Program-made: the position numbers and the translations under genes
In this document: positions 46,967 through 57,983 of the stretch, piece after piece
Position numbering within the stretch: the stretch's first letter is position 1
How the letters are laid out: every line of letters starts with the position of its first letter
The notes under the pieces: generated by a model
Seen by the model: only the letters and a program-made list of their open reading frames with translations
Told to the model about the DNA's origin: nothing
Databases searched by the model: none
Origin: Pleurotus ostreatus/Saccharomyces cerevisiae fusant
Lineage: Eukaryota > Opisthokonta
DNA: 64,000 nt
Assembly (NCBI GenBank): GCA_024196135.1
Contig: JAMQCK010000039.1
Coordinates: forward strand, 80,042-144,041
Direction of reading: 5' to 3'

Positions 46967-47589
46967 GGTCGGGATTATGCAGTGATTTTGGGGCGAAAAT
47001 GCAGGAGGAAGAGACAGATTCTAGTCTGACGGCGCGCTGTTTTGCCACAGATTTTGGACGTTCGGGAGAAAGAATCGCAATCCGGAGCCAACGTGCCTTC
47101 GTGACACGTGTGTCACGAAGGTGACGAATTTCGAACCACTCCTGCCGTCACGTCTCCTCACGTTCCTCCTCCCATCGTCACCCCAGGCACCTCTAGCTTG
47201 CTCGTCCCTCCGCTCGTCCTAGGAGCGTCGTCCGAAGGGGAGCGGTCTACCCTCGCGATTGTGCTTGCTGCGTAAGCGAAGCGCGGAAGCTCACCGGACA
47301 TGCCTCGCATGTCTTCGATTCATTGAGTCGGAGACTTCATTGCAAAGGCGCCGAGTACGTCCTTGAAGCACGCCGCGCTCGCATATCAAGCCAGCTGTCT
47401 CTTTGCGTCATAGCGGAAGGTCCTTCCCTCTACCCCTCGCACGAGCGCGCTCTCCGTCAATGCCTTCCGAGTGTATTATGGTATACGTACGTATACTCCT
47501 CCAGTATCTGTATCAATGGTTCCTCAAATTAGCAACGCGCGAGCCGGGTGTTCATCCCATATTACCCCGCAACTGACGATCCCGCGTCT
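46967..47589. other. Intergenic stretch between cyclin and unknown gene
   Basis: The cyclin promoter lies at the left end, with a 24-nt E-box palindrome. The remainder shows no gene or repeat. Confidence 0.5.
47097..47120. promoter_or_regulatory. Perfect 11-bp inverted repeat with CACGTG
   Basis: CTTCGTGACAC, spacer GT, GTGTCACGAAG. The arms pair perfectly and the centre reads CACGTG, the E-box bound by bHLH factors such as yeast Pho4. It lies 131 bp upstream of the Pho80-like cyclin ATG. Confidence 0.7.
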
Positions 47590-49261
47590 TCACACAATCC
47601 ACGACTCGAAGAGTGCCTCGGCGCGACGGCACAGTTTGTGTTCGTCGCCGCCTGGTATATCCGAAGGCGTCATTTGTACGACCTGGTCGACCGCAGTCAG
47701 AAGCCCCGACTCCTGCGCGCGTAGGAAGTCAGCTTCACGCGCACGTCGGCGAGGCAATCTGAATTACCTCCACAAATGCGAACGGTAATTCGTATCCCTT
47801 CACTTCGTCTAACGACTCAGACACCGCTCGCAGTTCCTGCCGGGCACGCTGTGTCAGCAACTTCACGCGGCCCGCGCATCGCGAAGACGTACCGCACGGT
47901 TCAACACGCGCTTCCCCTTTGTCAGCGAGCGCAATCGCGCGAGCCATACATTGACAACATCCTTGCACGGAAGGTCGCTCGTCCGCGCGCGCTTACCCTG
48001 CGCTGCCGTGTCGAGCGCAGAAGACGACGCTTTTCGCTTCTTCCCGGCTGTCTGCGCGCGCCCTCCGACCGACTGTGCGTCCTCTGGGAAAAGGTCCACC
48101 GCCAATTTCTGCGCCGCGCTCATCTCCTCTGCCGTTCTGGTCGCTTTCTCCGCCGCCGGTGTGCTGGCTTCCTTCATCACCGACGCGCTGGCCCCCTTTC
48201 CCGCTACCGCTCCTGCCCCCTTTCTCGCCATATGCTGCTTCTTTGTCGTCGACGCGCTCAGGTTCGAACTCGTGTCCTTGGGCCTAGGCCCGGTCGTCTG
48301 CAGCACGTGTCAGTCTCGAATCCATCCACGCACAAATCAGCACACCTTGCCCGAATCTTTGGCTGCTGCCTCTGCACCAAAGCCATACTGTGCCATAACT
48401 TCTCTGATCCTCAAGCGTGGTGGGAGCTCTTGGATAGCAAATGAGGTTGAGGTGTTGTTGTGCATAGGTAGCCTGGTCAATGCTGCTGATGCTGGTATAG
48501 TTGAGGGCTTTGTGGATAGTGGTGGTATTGTCGTTGCTGGCGTAGAGGCTGATGTAGAGGGTGGCTGTGTGGATTCCTTCTGTGGAGAGGAGAACAGAGC
48601 ATGACAATTGAGCTGCATGATCATCTGCTGATGATCTTGAGACAGGCCAGGAAATGGCTGCTTCCGGCGTGTGTCATCTATTGCCCAGGCAATTTGAGGA
48701 TTAATGCAAGCAACTGATGAGTGGTTAGCCCTACATAATGTGAGCATTACTACTCTCACCTTTGTTCCCATAGGCCTTGCTAGGCAGCAGGCTTTTCCGG
48801 GGTTTGCCAGAGGGCAATATTGCTTTGGTGCTGGTAGATACTGTTGCCTCTCTGCCTGACAGGGTCACAGAGCTAGCAGTCTGCACAGACTCAACTGCAG
48901 TAGATGTCTGGCTATCTACGGAGCTTCTGCGGGTGTCTGAAAACATATATGAGCCAGTATGCTTGGCAAGCAAAAGGTTGCACTGACCTAACAGAGCCTT
49001 ATGCGAGAGAATAGGCTTGGGTATAGCCTCCTTTGGCTTAGCAGCAGAGGGGGAAGATTGGGCTTCAGATGGTTTGGCAGCTTGCGCTTTTCTTGCTTTC
49101 ATAGTAGGCTTCTTGTATACTATAGCATGGTCAGACATAGTGAAAGCAGAGTGGAGCATAGACATACTGATCACTGTATCCTGATCTGCCTCCTTCTGCT
49201 TGCCGGAGGACTTGCACAAGGCTGACTTAGCCTTTGATCTGGCTGTCTCTTGCTTTCCCAT
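47590..49261 (-). CDS. Unknown protein spanning a CpG boundary; LW-domain-like C-terminus
   Basis: The model starts at MGKQETARSKAKSALCKS. An in-frame upstream ATG exists at 49327. A phase-1 intron (donor GTGAGAGTAG, acceptor CATCAG) joins AYGNK to VACINPQIAWAIDDTRRK. A phase-0 intron (donor GTGTGCTGA after KDSGK) leads to TTGPRPKDTSSNLSAS. Later exons give LVNVW-like VVNVWLARLRSLTKGKR, then ELRAVSESLDEVKGYELPF and ESGLLTAVDQVVQMTPSD, ending FESWIV. The N-terminal half is low-complexity and basic. The last 70 residues weakly resemble the TFIIS N-terminal (LW) helical bundle. The first exons lie in CpG-poor DNA and the last in normal DNA. Confidence 0.6.
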
Positions 49262-49935
49262 CTTCTGCTTGCAAATATATGTGTCAGTAGCTTGCACGGA
49301 CAGCAGAATGGCATATAGCCTGACCACAATCTAGGGAGAAAGCAGAAACAGGCAAAGCAAAGAAGCAGCTCAGGTAAAGGCAGGGAAAAAAGCAGAAGCA
49401 GCAGTGATGGTTGCTGACAAGGTGGGGGCAGGTCCTTCCTCCCCCCAGCCAGACCTTTTTACTCCTGGGAAAATCAAGGGGCATCTGATGCCATTTCGTG
49501 TTTCAAGGCACATTTGGAGCATGTATTACCAATCACAAGGCCTGGACCAGTGATCCGTAGCCAATATACTGCCTTGTATGCTCTTCCGTGATGGTTGTAG
49601 CTAGTGTGCTGCTCCGTGCATCAGTTTCCGGTCAAATTCAGGAGCTATGAGAGGCTTCTAAAGCCCGTAGAAGGTTGTGAAGGCATCTAGAATTTTCCTG
49701 AAGCATCAGGCCATCTTGAGGCTGTCTGAGGGGGGAGGCATACCCCAGAGGCATCCCTTCCCCAACCTCATCAATCCCAGCATCAGCCAGTATGTAATGT
49801 TGCCAGCAGCAGCTTGTGTGGGCTCAGAAGAGAGACTGGGTAGCAATAATCTTCTGAATTTCTCTGTACTAGGTGTAGCTTGCTCTGAAGGTGCAGGATG
49901 TAGGACTCCAACAGCCCACAAATGATGGGCACCAT
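48340..49935. other. CpG-depleted island
   Basis: By eye, roughly twenty CpG dinucleotides occur in about 1.6 kb, against several per 60-nt line in flanking DNA, while TpG and CpA are abundant. Both edges look sharp (within about 100 bp). I see no clear terminal repeats. The part from 49262 to 49935 has no supported gene. Confidence 0.7.
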
Positions 49936-50129
49936 TACGAACACCTACACGAGGGTAAGAGGCAGACAGGCCTCTGTCGCAAGCAGATGTCAAGACCTGC
50001 CTCTTCGGGATGAATAGCATCAAGTTCCCACGCTTATCAAGACGTTCACACGGGGGTCGACGAGAACGAGGGAGTAGGACGCGCTGTCCGCATTATGTAT
50101 GCACGGTGTACAGTAAGTAGCTATGCATA

Positions 50130-50974
50130 CTATATTTTACCGATGAGGAGGTTGCCGATCATCTCGCGGCCGGTGACATAGGTCGTCGTCCACAAGGTGC
50201 CGAAGTCCAACGTCGAGAAGAACGTGTCGGCGTACCCGAAGGGCAGCATTGGCGGGATCCAGCCTAGGAAGCGCGTCAGGATGAAACGAACAGCGCAGGG
50301 GGAGGGGACATACCACGAGCATACTCGAGCGCGAAGCCACCGTCGTGCATCTTATACTGCTTCACAACACCGCGCGGAAGGTGGTGCACATCACCCGGCT
50401 TGTACACCTCCTTCTCATACGAGCCCGGCCGGAACGCCCACTCCTCCCCAACCAGGATATTGAAGTAGTCGTCCGCCGTGTGCACGCCCGAGTGCCCCTC
50501 CGTGCCCAGCGGCGTGCCGAAGATGATGAGGTACTCCGTGATGCTCGCGTGGATGATGTACATCGCGCCCATGGCGCCGCCCGCGTTGTTGAACATCCAC
50601 TCGGAGGAGTTGGGGTTCAGGCGGATCTGCGAGGGCGGATACGTCGCGGAGAGGTTCGCGTAGATGTAGTCGACGATCGCGGGCATGTCGCCCGGGTGCG
50701 TGGCGACGGCGGCCTGCGAGACCTGGTGCAGGCTCTCGGGGTCGAAGACATACCACCGGTCCTGAGGGGGAGGGAACATTAGTGGGGAAACAAGGAGAGG
50801 GCATGAACCGCGCACCTTGATCCCGTCGAGCACCTTGCCCACCTGCCAGAAGAACGCGAGCGCAAAGTACGCGATCACGAGGTACACATAGCGGCCCAAG
50901 GGCGCGCGCGCTTCCGCGCCAGAGTCCTGGGATGCCGCGGTAGGGGCCTTGCCGTTTGCTGCCTTCTTCGCCAT
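50130..50974 (-). CDS. ERG2: C-8 sterol isomerase
   Basis: ER membrane enzyme of ergosterol synthesis that moves the C8(9) double bond to C7. A short basic N-terminus precedes the single membrane anchor [20 protein letters not shown]. The catalytic domain includes [58 protein letters not shown], and [18 protein letters not shown] final exon after a short intron gives [20 protein letters not shown] and ends GNLLIGKI. Three exons. Length of about 240 aa and all conserved blocks match ERG2. Family relatives include the sigma-1 receptor. Confidence 0.96.
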
Positions 50975-51362
50975 GGTCGCCGTCACTGGTCGACGAGGAA
51001 GGGGAGCCCGGGTTTTATACGAGACGGTGGGGGGAGCGGACAAGCAGCTCGGGTCGCAAGCCGAGTCGTACCAACGCGGATCGTACCATGAATTATGCCG
51101 TGGGAACCGGCAGACGCGCCTTCCCGATCGCGTTTACCGCCGCCAGCTGACCGACCAGGAGCTCAACGCGACATTCAAACCTCGCCCAGACCCGCTGCCA
51201 AGATTGTTCACCATCGAGCGGTAGCGCCCGTGTTCTCTTTTGACCCCAGGTAACTAGGTATTGACAAGATATCGTATGATTAGTAGGGTAGATGCGTAAG
51301 CCTCGTCAAGCACGTCGTAGATCGTCGTCGGGAATCGTCACCCCCTCTATCGCGTCTACACT
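50975..51362. other. ERG2 promoter and MBOAT 3' flank
   Basis: 388 bp with no further gene. It carries the ERG2 promoter; no sterol-response-like element is obvious by eye. Confidence 0.5.
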
Positions 51363-53191
51363 CTACTGCTTCGGCGGGAACATCTCCTCCAGCGCAGGCG
51401 GCACCATGTACGGCTCCGCCGGCGTCGCCGTCCCCGACCCCCGCGGCTTCTTTCCCTCCCTCTCCTGCAACACCCGGCACAGATGCGCGCCGCCCGCGTA
51501 GAAAAAGATGAGGCCACCGAAGACGATGATGTGCCCGTACCACGCGAGGTGCCGCCAGCACTCAATGGACGCGCTTGCGGTGAGGAGCATGAAGGGCGCC
51601 GCGGCGTAATTCAGGATGCAGTTGGTGAGGAGGATGCCGCCGAGGTCGTAAGCGCGCTTTGCGAGAGAGGGCGCCTGGCCGGGCGCGGGGAGGAGTAGGG
51701 GTCGTACGTTCTTGCGCACGAGGCGGGCGAGGGAGGTTATGCAGGCGCCGGTGAGGAAGGTGAGGTAGTACCCAGATTGGACGCCGTGCTGAGGGCAAAG
51801 GTGTAAGCATACGAACATACGATGCGGCGATGATCAGGAGCTGACCCAGAAAGCACTCGTCAAACTTGTGAGGACACTGCTCTTGAAGCCGGCCTTCTTG
51901 CCCTTGGGCGTCACGCGCTTGTAGATGCACTCCTTCAACCAGATATTCGTCTTGATGTTCCAGTTGTCGAGCAAGACCTTGAAGTTCTCGGCGAACTCGA
52001 CCTCACGAACGTGAATGTTCGCCGCGCCGTCCCACGTCGAACGACCTTCAGGCGTGAAGCCAGTAAAGCCATAACCGGTGACGATCGACGCGCCCTACAC
52101 AACGTCAGCACACGTCGACTAGCTCGGAGAATGGCGCACCTCAGTGAGCGTCCAGATCGCGTAGTACTTGCATCGCTCGAAGATGCCAAAGATCTGGAAT
52201 GTCACAAAGCGCTTCCAGTATGGCAAGCTGATAAACCACGGCTGCAGGCTTGCGCCGAAGTTGTACGTGCCGCCGAACAGCACGAAGAGGCCGAGGAAAA
52301 TAAGGCCCTTGACCATCTTGCGGTACGCGACACGCTTGCGGCCCTTGGGTACGCGGCGCTGGCCGGGCGCGACTTGCACGCCCTTGTACAGCGCGTCCGT
52401 CACCAGCTCATTGTACTCGGAATAATCGAGGTACGGCCCAACCAAGACGCCGGGGAAGTAGAGCCTGCGCTGCGTCATTGCGTCGTACTCTCGCATGAGA
52501 TCGTGGAAGAACCTACGCATAACCAAGGAACGCAGTGAGGGACGGATAATCCACGACGCGACGCGCGAGCTGCCACTTGTCGAGGTCCTCCGCTTTTTGG
52601 CGCCCATCGTGAATGTTCCAGGCAAAGGTGGTGAGCTTCATGACGAGGACCATTTGCGAGCCGGTGACCTCGATCGTCTCGTAGCTGAGGTTGTATATGA
52701 CGCGGATGACATGGCTTGGGGAGGCGCCTCATCAGTACGGATGCGATCGAACATGAACACGCTGCTGGCACGTACTTGGCGGTGAGGTGTCCCATGAGCA
52801 CCCTGCGCAGTCGTCAGTCATGGTGGGGACGCGCACAAGACGAGCTACGCACCAGAAAACGACCCAAGGCATATTCCGACTCGTGTTATACCGCGCCATC
52901 GCGTACGTGAATAGCATGTCGGCCAGCAGCTGCGCGAACGCGCCCGGGATGTTCAGCACGGGGACATAGAAGAAGAACGCAGTAGCAATGCTGAACAGAT
53001 GTCGTGCATTAGGATTGGAGGAGGGGACCCGGATGTACAGGCTACCCAGCGGGTAGGCGACCAGCAAGCAGAAGATGAGCTGCGGCGCATGGTGTAAGTT
53101 GAGGACCAAGAGCAAGGTACGATCTGCGCACCTTGAGCTGGTCGACCGACGCACCCACTAGGTCAGCTATGGGGCGGAACAACGCGTCCAT
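51363..53191 (-). CDS. ALE1: MBOAT lysophospholipid acyltransferase
   Basis: Multi-pass ER enzyme that re-acylates lysophospholipids (Lands cycle), ALE1/LPCAT3 type. The start is MDALFRPIADLVGASVDQLK. Membrane segments include LIFCLLVAYPLGSLYI, IATAFFFYVPVLNIPGAFAQ, KMVKGLIFLGLFVLFGG. The MBOAT signature residues are present: the conserved Asn in LLDNWNIKTNIWLKE and the active-site His in LTSAFWHGVQSGYYLTF. The motif ASIVTGYGFTGFTPEGRSTW is typical of this subfamily. The C-terminus is cytosolic (LEEMFPPKQ). About eight exons with short introns. Length near 500 aa is normal. Confidence 0.92.
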
Positions 53192-53343
53192 CGCGTCGAA
53201 CTCGGGGAGGGAGCAGGCAGCAGGCAAGTAGCAAAAAGCGCCAGTTCCCCAAAAGGAACGAGCGTTCCCCAGGTGCGTGATGACGTCGTGGTCAAGTCAC
53301 CGCCGTCAAACCCAGGCAAGGGCATACCGCTTCGGCTTGCGTA

Positions 53344-53425
53344 GGCACTATGGCGGAGTGGTTAACGCGAGAGATTAGAAATCTCTTCCTCTCTGAGGGC
53401 GCAGGTTCGAATCCTGCTGGTGTCG
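53344..53425 (+). tRNA. tRNA-Ser(AGA)
   Basis: An 82-nt tRNA with acceptor GGCACTA/TGGTGTC, D region GGCGGAGTGGTTAACGC, anticodon arm AGAGA-TTAGAAA-TCTCT (anticodon AGA), long serine variable arm and T arm GCAGG-TTCGAAT-CCTGC. There is no intron. Apart from the first anticodon base and the missing intron it equals the tRNA-Ser(CGA) at 39.1 kb. The surrounding 53192-53676 has no other gene. Confidence 0.95.
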
Positions 53426-53676
53426 TAGTATTCACTTGAGAAATACCTTTTCTTTTTCTCCTCCCTCCTGATGCCTTGTCCGATACTCATTACACGTTCG
53501 CATAAACAGTGCAAGTGAGTTCTACGACAGTAATCTTGGACACCATCGTTCTCACACGCATGGAGCAAATCGGCATGGTCGTACTGTGATCCGGGTGAAC
53601 CACGTACTCCCAAACTTCAGTCAACCCATCTCCAAGCAAGTACAGAGGGAATATCCACAGACTATCCAAGCCCGCC

Positions 53677-56015
53677 CTAATCATCCTCATCAAACTCCTT
53701 ATACAAATCCCCATAATACTCCTTTCGGTCGTTCTCCTCGTCGGTTGACGTGTAATCCTTCGGATTCAGCGACCACGCAGCGCTGTCTTCGGGAGGATCC
53801 TCGTCGGCCCAAAGCATGTCCTCGTCGTTGGGCGGGGGGCGAGGGAGGGGTTGGAACTGCGCAGGGGTGGCAAGTAGTCAGCGAGGCGTGCGAAGTGCTA
53901 GAAAGGGTACACAGAACAGGACTGGAGGAGAGTGGGATGTACAGATAGGCCAGACGGCGATCGCGAGCAGGGATAGAGGGTGGACGGATCACGCACTTGC
54001 CAGTATGGTGCCACATCGATCGTGTCGATGTCCACGTCTTCCTCTTCTTGCAATCGTTTGCGCTTCGCGATTTCCTCTTCGTCTTCCTGCGTTCATGACA
54101 AGCGTCAGTAATCCATTGCACAACGTCGCTCGCTCGAGCGAGGCACGCTTCGTCCCGAAAGGCAGAGGCAGCACTTTGAAAAGGCACTCACAATATCGAA
54201 CTCATCTTCCTTCTCCTCGTACATGATGTTCTCGTCCAGCTCCTCGAAGTCGCCCGCGAACGCGCCCCAGCGCTCCTGCGTGGGCGCGTGCCAGATCATG
54301 ATGGCGCCCTCGGAGGTGTTCGACAGAAGCATCGAGCGCGCGGGGTTCCACTAAACAAAGTACGGTCAATATCTGCAAAGATACGCGACGAGAAAAGCAA
54401 GCTGCCGCCCGTCGACTGATGGCCGCAAGCCGCCCGTCGAGCGGTGGCCCCAAGCGCGGACCGCAACATGCGTCGTTGCCCCAACTCCCCCATCCCCACC
54501 CCCAACCCCACCCCCACCCCCATCCTCCCTGTCCCGCACCAATCACAAGAACACATCCCACTCACATGCAACCACAACAACGGCGCCGTCCCCCCATCCA
54601 GCGCATTCACCAGCTGCCCGTCCCCACTACAATCCCAAATATATATCTTGTGCGCCGCCGCGTCCGCCGCGCCGCCCGCGAGCCACTCGCCGTCGGGCGA
54701 GTAGGAGAGCGCGTGCCACTGCGTGCGGTTCACGGGGTCCGAGAAGCGGTGCGTGGGGTCGAGGTCGGATTCGAGGATCTGGGGAGGGGTTTAGGGTGGT
54801 TAGTAGGTGGTTAGGGTGGTCAGTAGGTGGTTGGTGTGAAAAGGTAGAGCGAGGGCGAGAAGCGGAAGAGTGCTTACCATGCCATCAGGATCTGGTGGCG
54901 GGTATGTGGGCGTGACGAATTGGCGGATGGTGCGGTCGGAGGAGTTGGTGACGAAGCGTCTGGTGAGGCAGTAGATAAGAACCACGACGCGCGTGTCGCG
55001 AGACAAGCAATGGGCGGGGAGGGTCGCTTACCGGCCCGAGTTCGTGAACTGGATGTCGGATACTGGATGAAATGCACTTCAGAAGGCCAGAACGAAGAAT
55101 TGAAGAGCGTCACGCACTTCGTATCTGTCCCGAAAGCCCTGCTATACGATGGCGGGCGACGAGCTGTACAGGAAGGTGTAAGGAAATCACCATGTTTATT
55201 GTCAACGTGCGCACCGTCTTCGTTCGTGTGTTGTAAACGTGAACTTGCGCGTTGCTGGTGCCGACAAAGACGTGTCGGCCAGAGGGATCAAAGGACGCGC
55301 AGGTACTGAGAGCAGATTCAATCAAAGGTCAGTTGTACTGGTGATGATTAGGGAAGAGGGTCCACGCACACTTTGTATGTCGCATCGTCTTCGCCGGAGA
55401 CGACCCAGTTGGAGATGCCCTCGGTTTGACGGAGGTCGTATATGTACATGTCTCCCTGGATAGCGACAAGGATAATCTTACTGCATCACTTTCAGCACAA
55501 ACATTCATATGTACGCCCCATGTATGCACGCACCTATTCCTCGGATGGAATTGCGCGGATAGTACAGGCAGGTCGTGCCGGAAGGTCATCATCCGTTGGG
55601 CAGGTTTCGTCCTGTCTTGCAGGTCCCAAATCGCGACATTCCAGTCCGCCGAGCCAGTGAGCAGGTATCGTGAGTTGCGCGACCAGCTGAATGAGGGAGA
55701 GGGGCACGCGTGAGTAGCCAGCACGGGCGCCTAATCGTGATTGACGCACTCGAGGGTGGTGATTCTATCGACATGGCCTCTGAGCAAGCGTACAAAGTCT
55801 TTCGTTTCCAGATCCCAGACTCGAACAACGCCATTGAGGGCACCGGCAGCGACGAAGCGGCCGGAGGGGTCGAAGCGGGCGATGTTGCTGCTCGCGTCTG
55901 GCAGTACCTTGGAGATGTTCGTGGGATATGCGGGCCTTTGGTACGTATCTAGAGCGGGGTGAGTTGACGAGCACCCTCTGTATGCTCTCCACGTACTGAT
56001 CAGCAGCTCGTTCAT
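53677..56015 (-). CDS. SWD1: SWD1/RbBP5, COMPASS subunit
   Basis: WD40 subunit of the COMPASS/Set1 histone H3K4 methyltransferase complex in the nucleus. The spliced start is MNELLINTYQRPAYPTNISK. WD repeats follow: ARFDPSGRFVAAGALNGVVR, VWDLETKDFVRLLRGHVD, RNSRYLLTGSADWNVAIWDL, CASFDPSGRHVFVGTSN, RFVTNSSDRTIRQF, and LSYSPDGEWLAGGAADAAAH. The acidic C-terminal region has WGAFAGDFEELDENIMYEEK and DIDTIDVAPYWQ, ending YKEFDEDD, as in RbBP5. More than ten exons. One intron (54782-54835) contains two 20-bp repeats with TTAGGG. Fully collinear with the family. Confidence 0.93.
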
Positions 56016-56157
56016 GACGGTCGACTCCGAACAAAGAACAATGAGCGCGACGTCGACCGGCGCCTCGGTCCGCACCGCGCGGGGCACATCACGCGATCAC
56101 CGATTTCCGTCCCGATCACCTCGCCAGCTCGTCGCTTGCTTGCCCTCCGCCATCACC
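56016..56157. promoter_or_regulatory. Divergent promoter of SWD1 and WDR89-like gene
   Basis: 142 bp between the SWD1 ATG and the chosen start of the plus-strand gene. An in-frame ATG for the latter at 56041 would shorten it to about 25 bp, which argues for the downstream start. Confidence 0.45.
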
Positions 56158-57983
56158 ATGTCTCCCCACCTCGAAGAGTCCCCCGCTCTGCAGCACATCC
56201 CCCGACCTGAATGCTCTGCATCCATAGCGAACGAGGCGTACATCATGTTCATCGCCGCGCTCCCCTCTCGCTACGCGATCGCCCCCTCCGCCCCGAGCAC
56301 CTCTATCGACGTTCTCGATTCGGCCTCCCTCCGCTTCGTGCAAAGCTTCCCGGGACATGAGGGCGGTGTCAGCGCTCTGCGCACAATACGTAGCGTCGCC
56401 GGCCTCACTCGCCCCGCGCTCGTATCGAGCGGTCGCGACGGCAGCGTGAAGGTCTGGGACGAACGCAGCAACACGCACAGTATCAAGAGTGAGGGAGGCG
56501 TTCATGTGCGCTGTGTGCGGGGAGCTAAGCGGCCAAGGTTGCAGTGACCGACTTGGGCAAATCGCGCGCTATACTATCGGTTGATGTCTCGCCGGACGGA
56601 CTCACCGTTGCGGGCGGTACGGACCTGCAGGGCGAGGATGCGACGATCTTGTACTGGTGCGTAATATCAATGCTATCTCTCCTTTCATTTACTGACACTC
56701 ACGCAGGGACCCCCGCCAACCCGCCGCACCCCTCCGCGCTCACTCTTCCACGCACTCCGACGATATCACCGCGCTGCACTTCTCGCCCTTCGACCCCACA
56801 GGTACGCTATCCTCTCCTCGCCCCTCTCCACCCCCCCTAATACATTACACCCAGGTCGCACCCTTCTCTCCGCCTCCTCCGACGGTCTCCTCAGCGTATC
56901 CAATGCCGCCGAGGACGACGAAGACGAAGCTGTCGTCCACGTAGCGAACTGGGGCTGCAGTATAAGCCAGGCGGGATGGGTAGGCGCGGGTGGAGCGAAG
57001 GGCGCGATATGGGCCGCGAGCGATATGGAGACGTTTAGTACGTGGTCGGGGGAGGTGAGTTGTAGTTCACGGCCCCAGGCCGGCTACTTGTGTACAAGAG
57101 TGTTTCCGACTTACCTTCCCCTCCCAGCTCGACCGCTACTCCAGCCTCGACATCAAGATCCCCGCCGTACAGCGCATCGACCGGCCCTGGGTCACCGACT
57201 ACCTTATCACGAGCCACAGCACGGGCGATCCGGAGCACCCGTTGGCGGTGTTTGTTGGGAGTAATGAGTGCGTGGAGCTTTCTTCCTCATCTCCTCCTTT
57301 TACAATTTCCCTCTTCATCCCATATCCCTCCTGGCACTCAACACCCTTCCTTCGCTCTCTCCCTATCCTAGTTTCCGTCATGCACTTGCCATCCTCTGCG
57401 GATATCTCTTGCTAATACTCCTTCCCGCAGAGGCGATATCGCCCTCATCTCCGAGCGACCCGATACCACGCCTTCGTCCTCGCCCTCCTGGACGCTGCAC
57501 AAGAAGTGGCTCAACGGGCACGCGGGCGTCGTCCGCTCGTTGTTGTGGGATGAGAGTGTGAGTGCTTGATGTTTTCTTTTTATTTCCTGCGCCGCGAGAT
57601 TGCTGCCATCCCTTGCGACGTTGCTGCCGCCAAATTCGACGTCGCCGGCGTAGGCTTGGCTGGGAATATACACTCAGTTCGGAAGGGAAATACTGACACA
57701 CACCTCCCAGAACGCCGTCCTCGTCACCGGCGGCGAAGACTCCAAGCTCAACGTCTGGTCCCTCGAGGGCCCGACGGTGGACGATGGGGACGATGCGATG
57801 GAACTTGATGATAGTGCCGATGCTGCTACCCACACGCACGACGCAAGTTATAGGGGAAGAAAGCGCGGCGCGAGCTGGGACGACGGGGACGAGATGGTGA
57901 GTTGACGGGGTAGATTGGGATAGAGGAATAAGAATCGATGTTGACGCGAGTTGTCGCAGGAGGGCAAGCGGGCGAGGCGGTGA
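56158..57983 (+). CDS. WD40 protein, WDR89-like
   Basis: The start MSPHLEESPALQHIP is chosen over in-frame upstream ATGs because of the tight divergent promoter. WD units include SFPGHEGGVSALRTI, LVSSGRDGSVKVWDERSN, LSVDVSPDGLTVAGGTDL, DDITALHFSPFDPTGRTLLS, LSASSDGLLSVSNAAEDDED and GGEDSKLNVWSLEGP. VRSLLWDES and the GSNEGDIALISE segment match the WDR89 family layout. The tail is acidic then basic (GRKRGASWDDGDEMEGKRAR). Six or seven short-intron exons. WDR89-type proteins have no firmly established function. A nuclear role is plausible from the basic C-terminus. Confidence 0.85.

Noticed and set aside
49706..50023. Minus-strand ORF as a retroelement gag fragment
   Set aside because: No gag zinc knuckle, protease or polymerase motif and no LTR pair was visible, so composition alone does not support it.
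54790..54835. Telomere-like TTAGGG repeats
   Set aside because: Only two TTAGGG units occur inside a 20-bp repeat in a SWD1 intron, which is not a telomeric tract.
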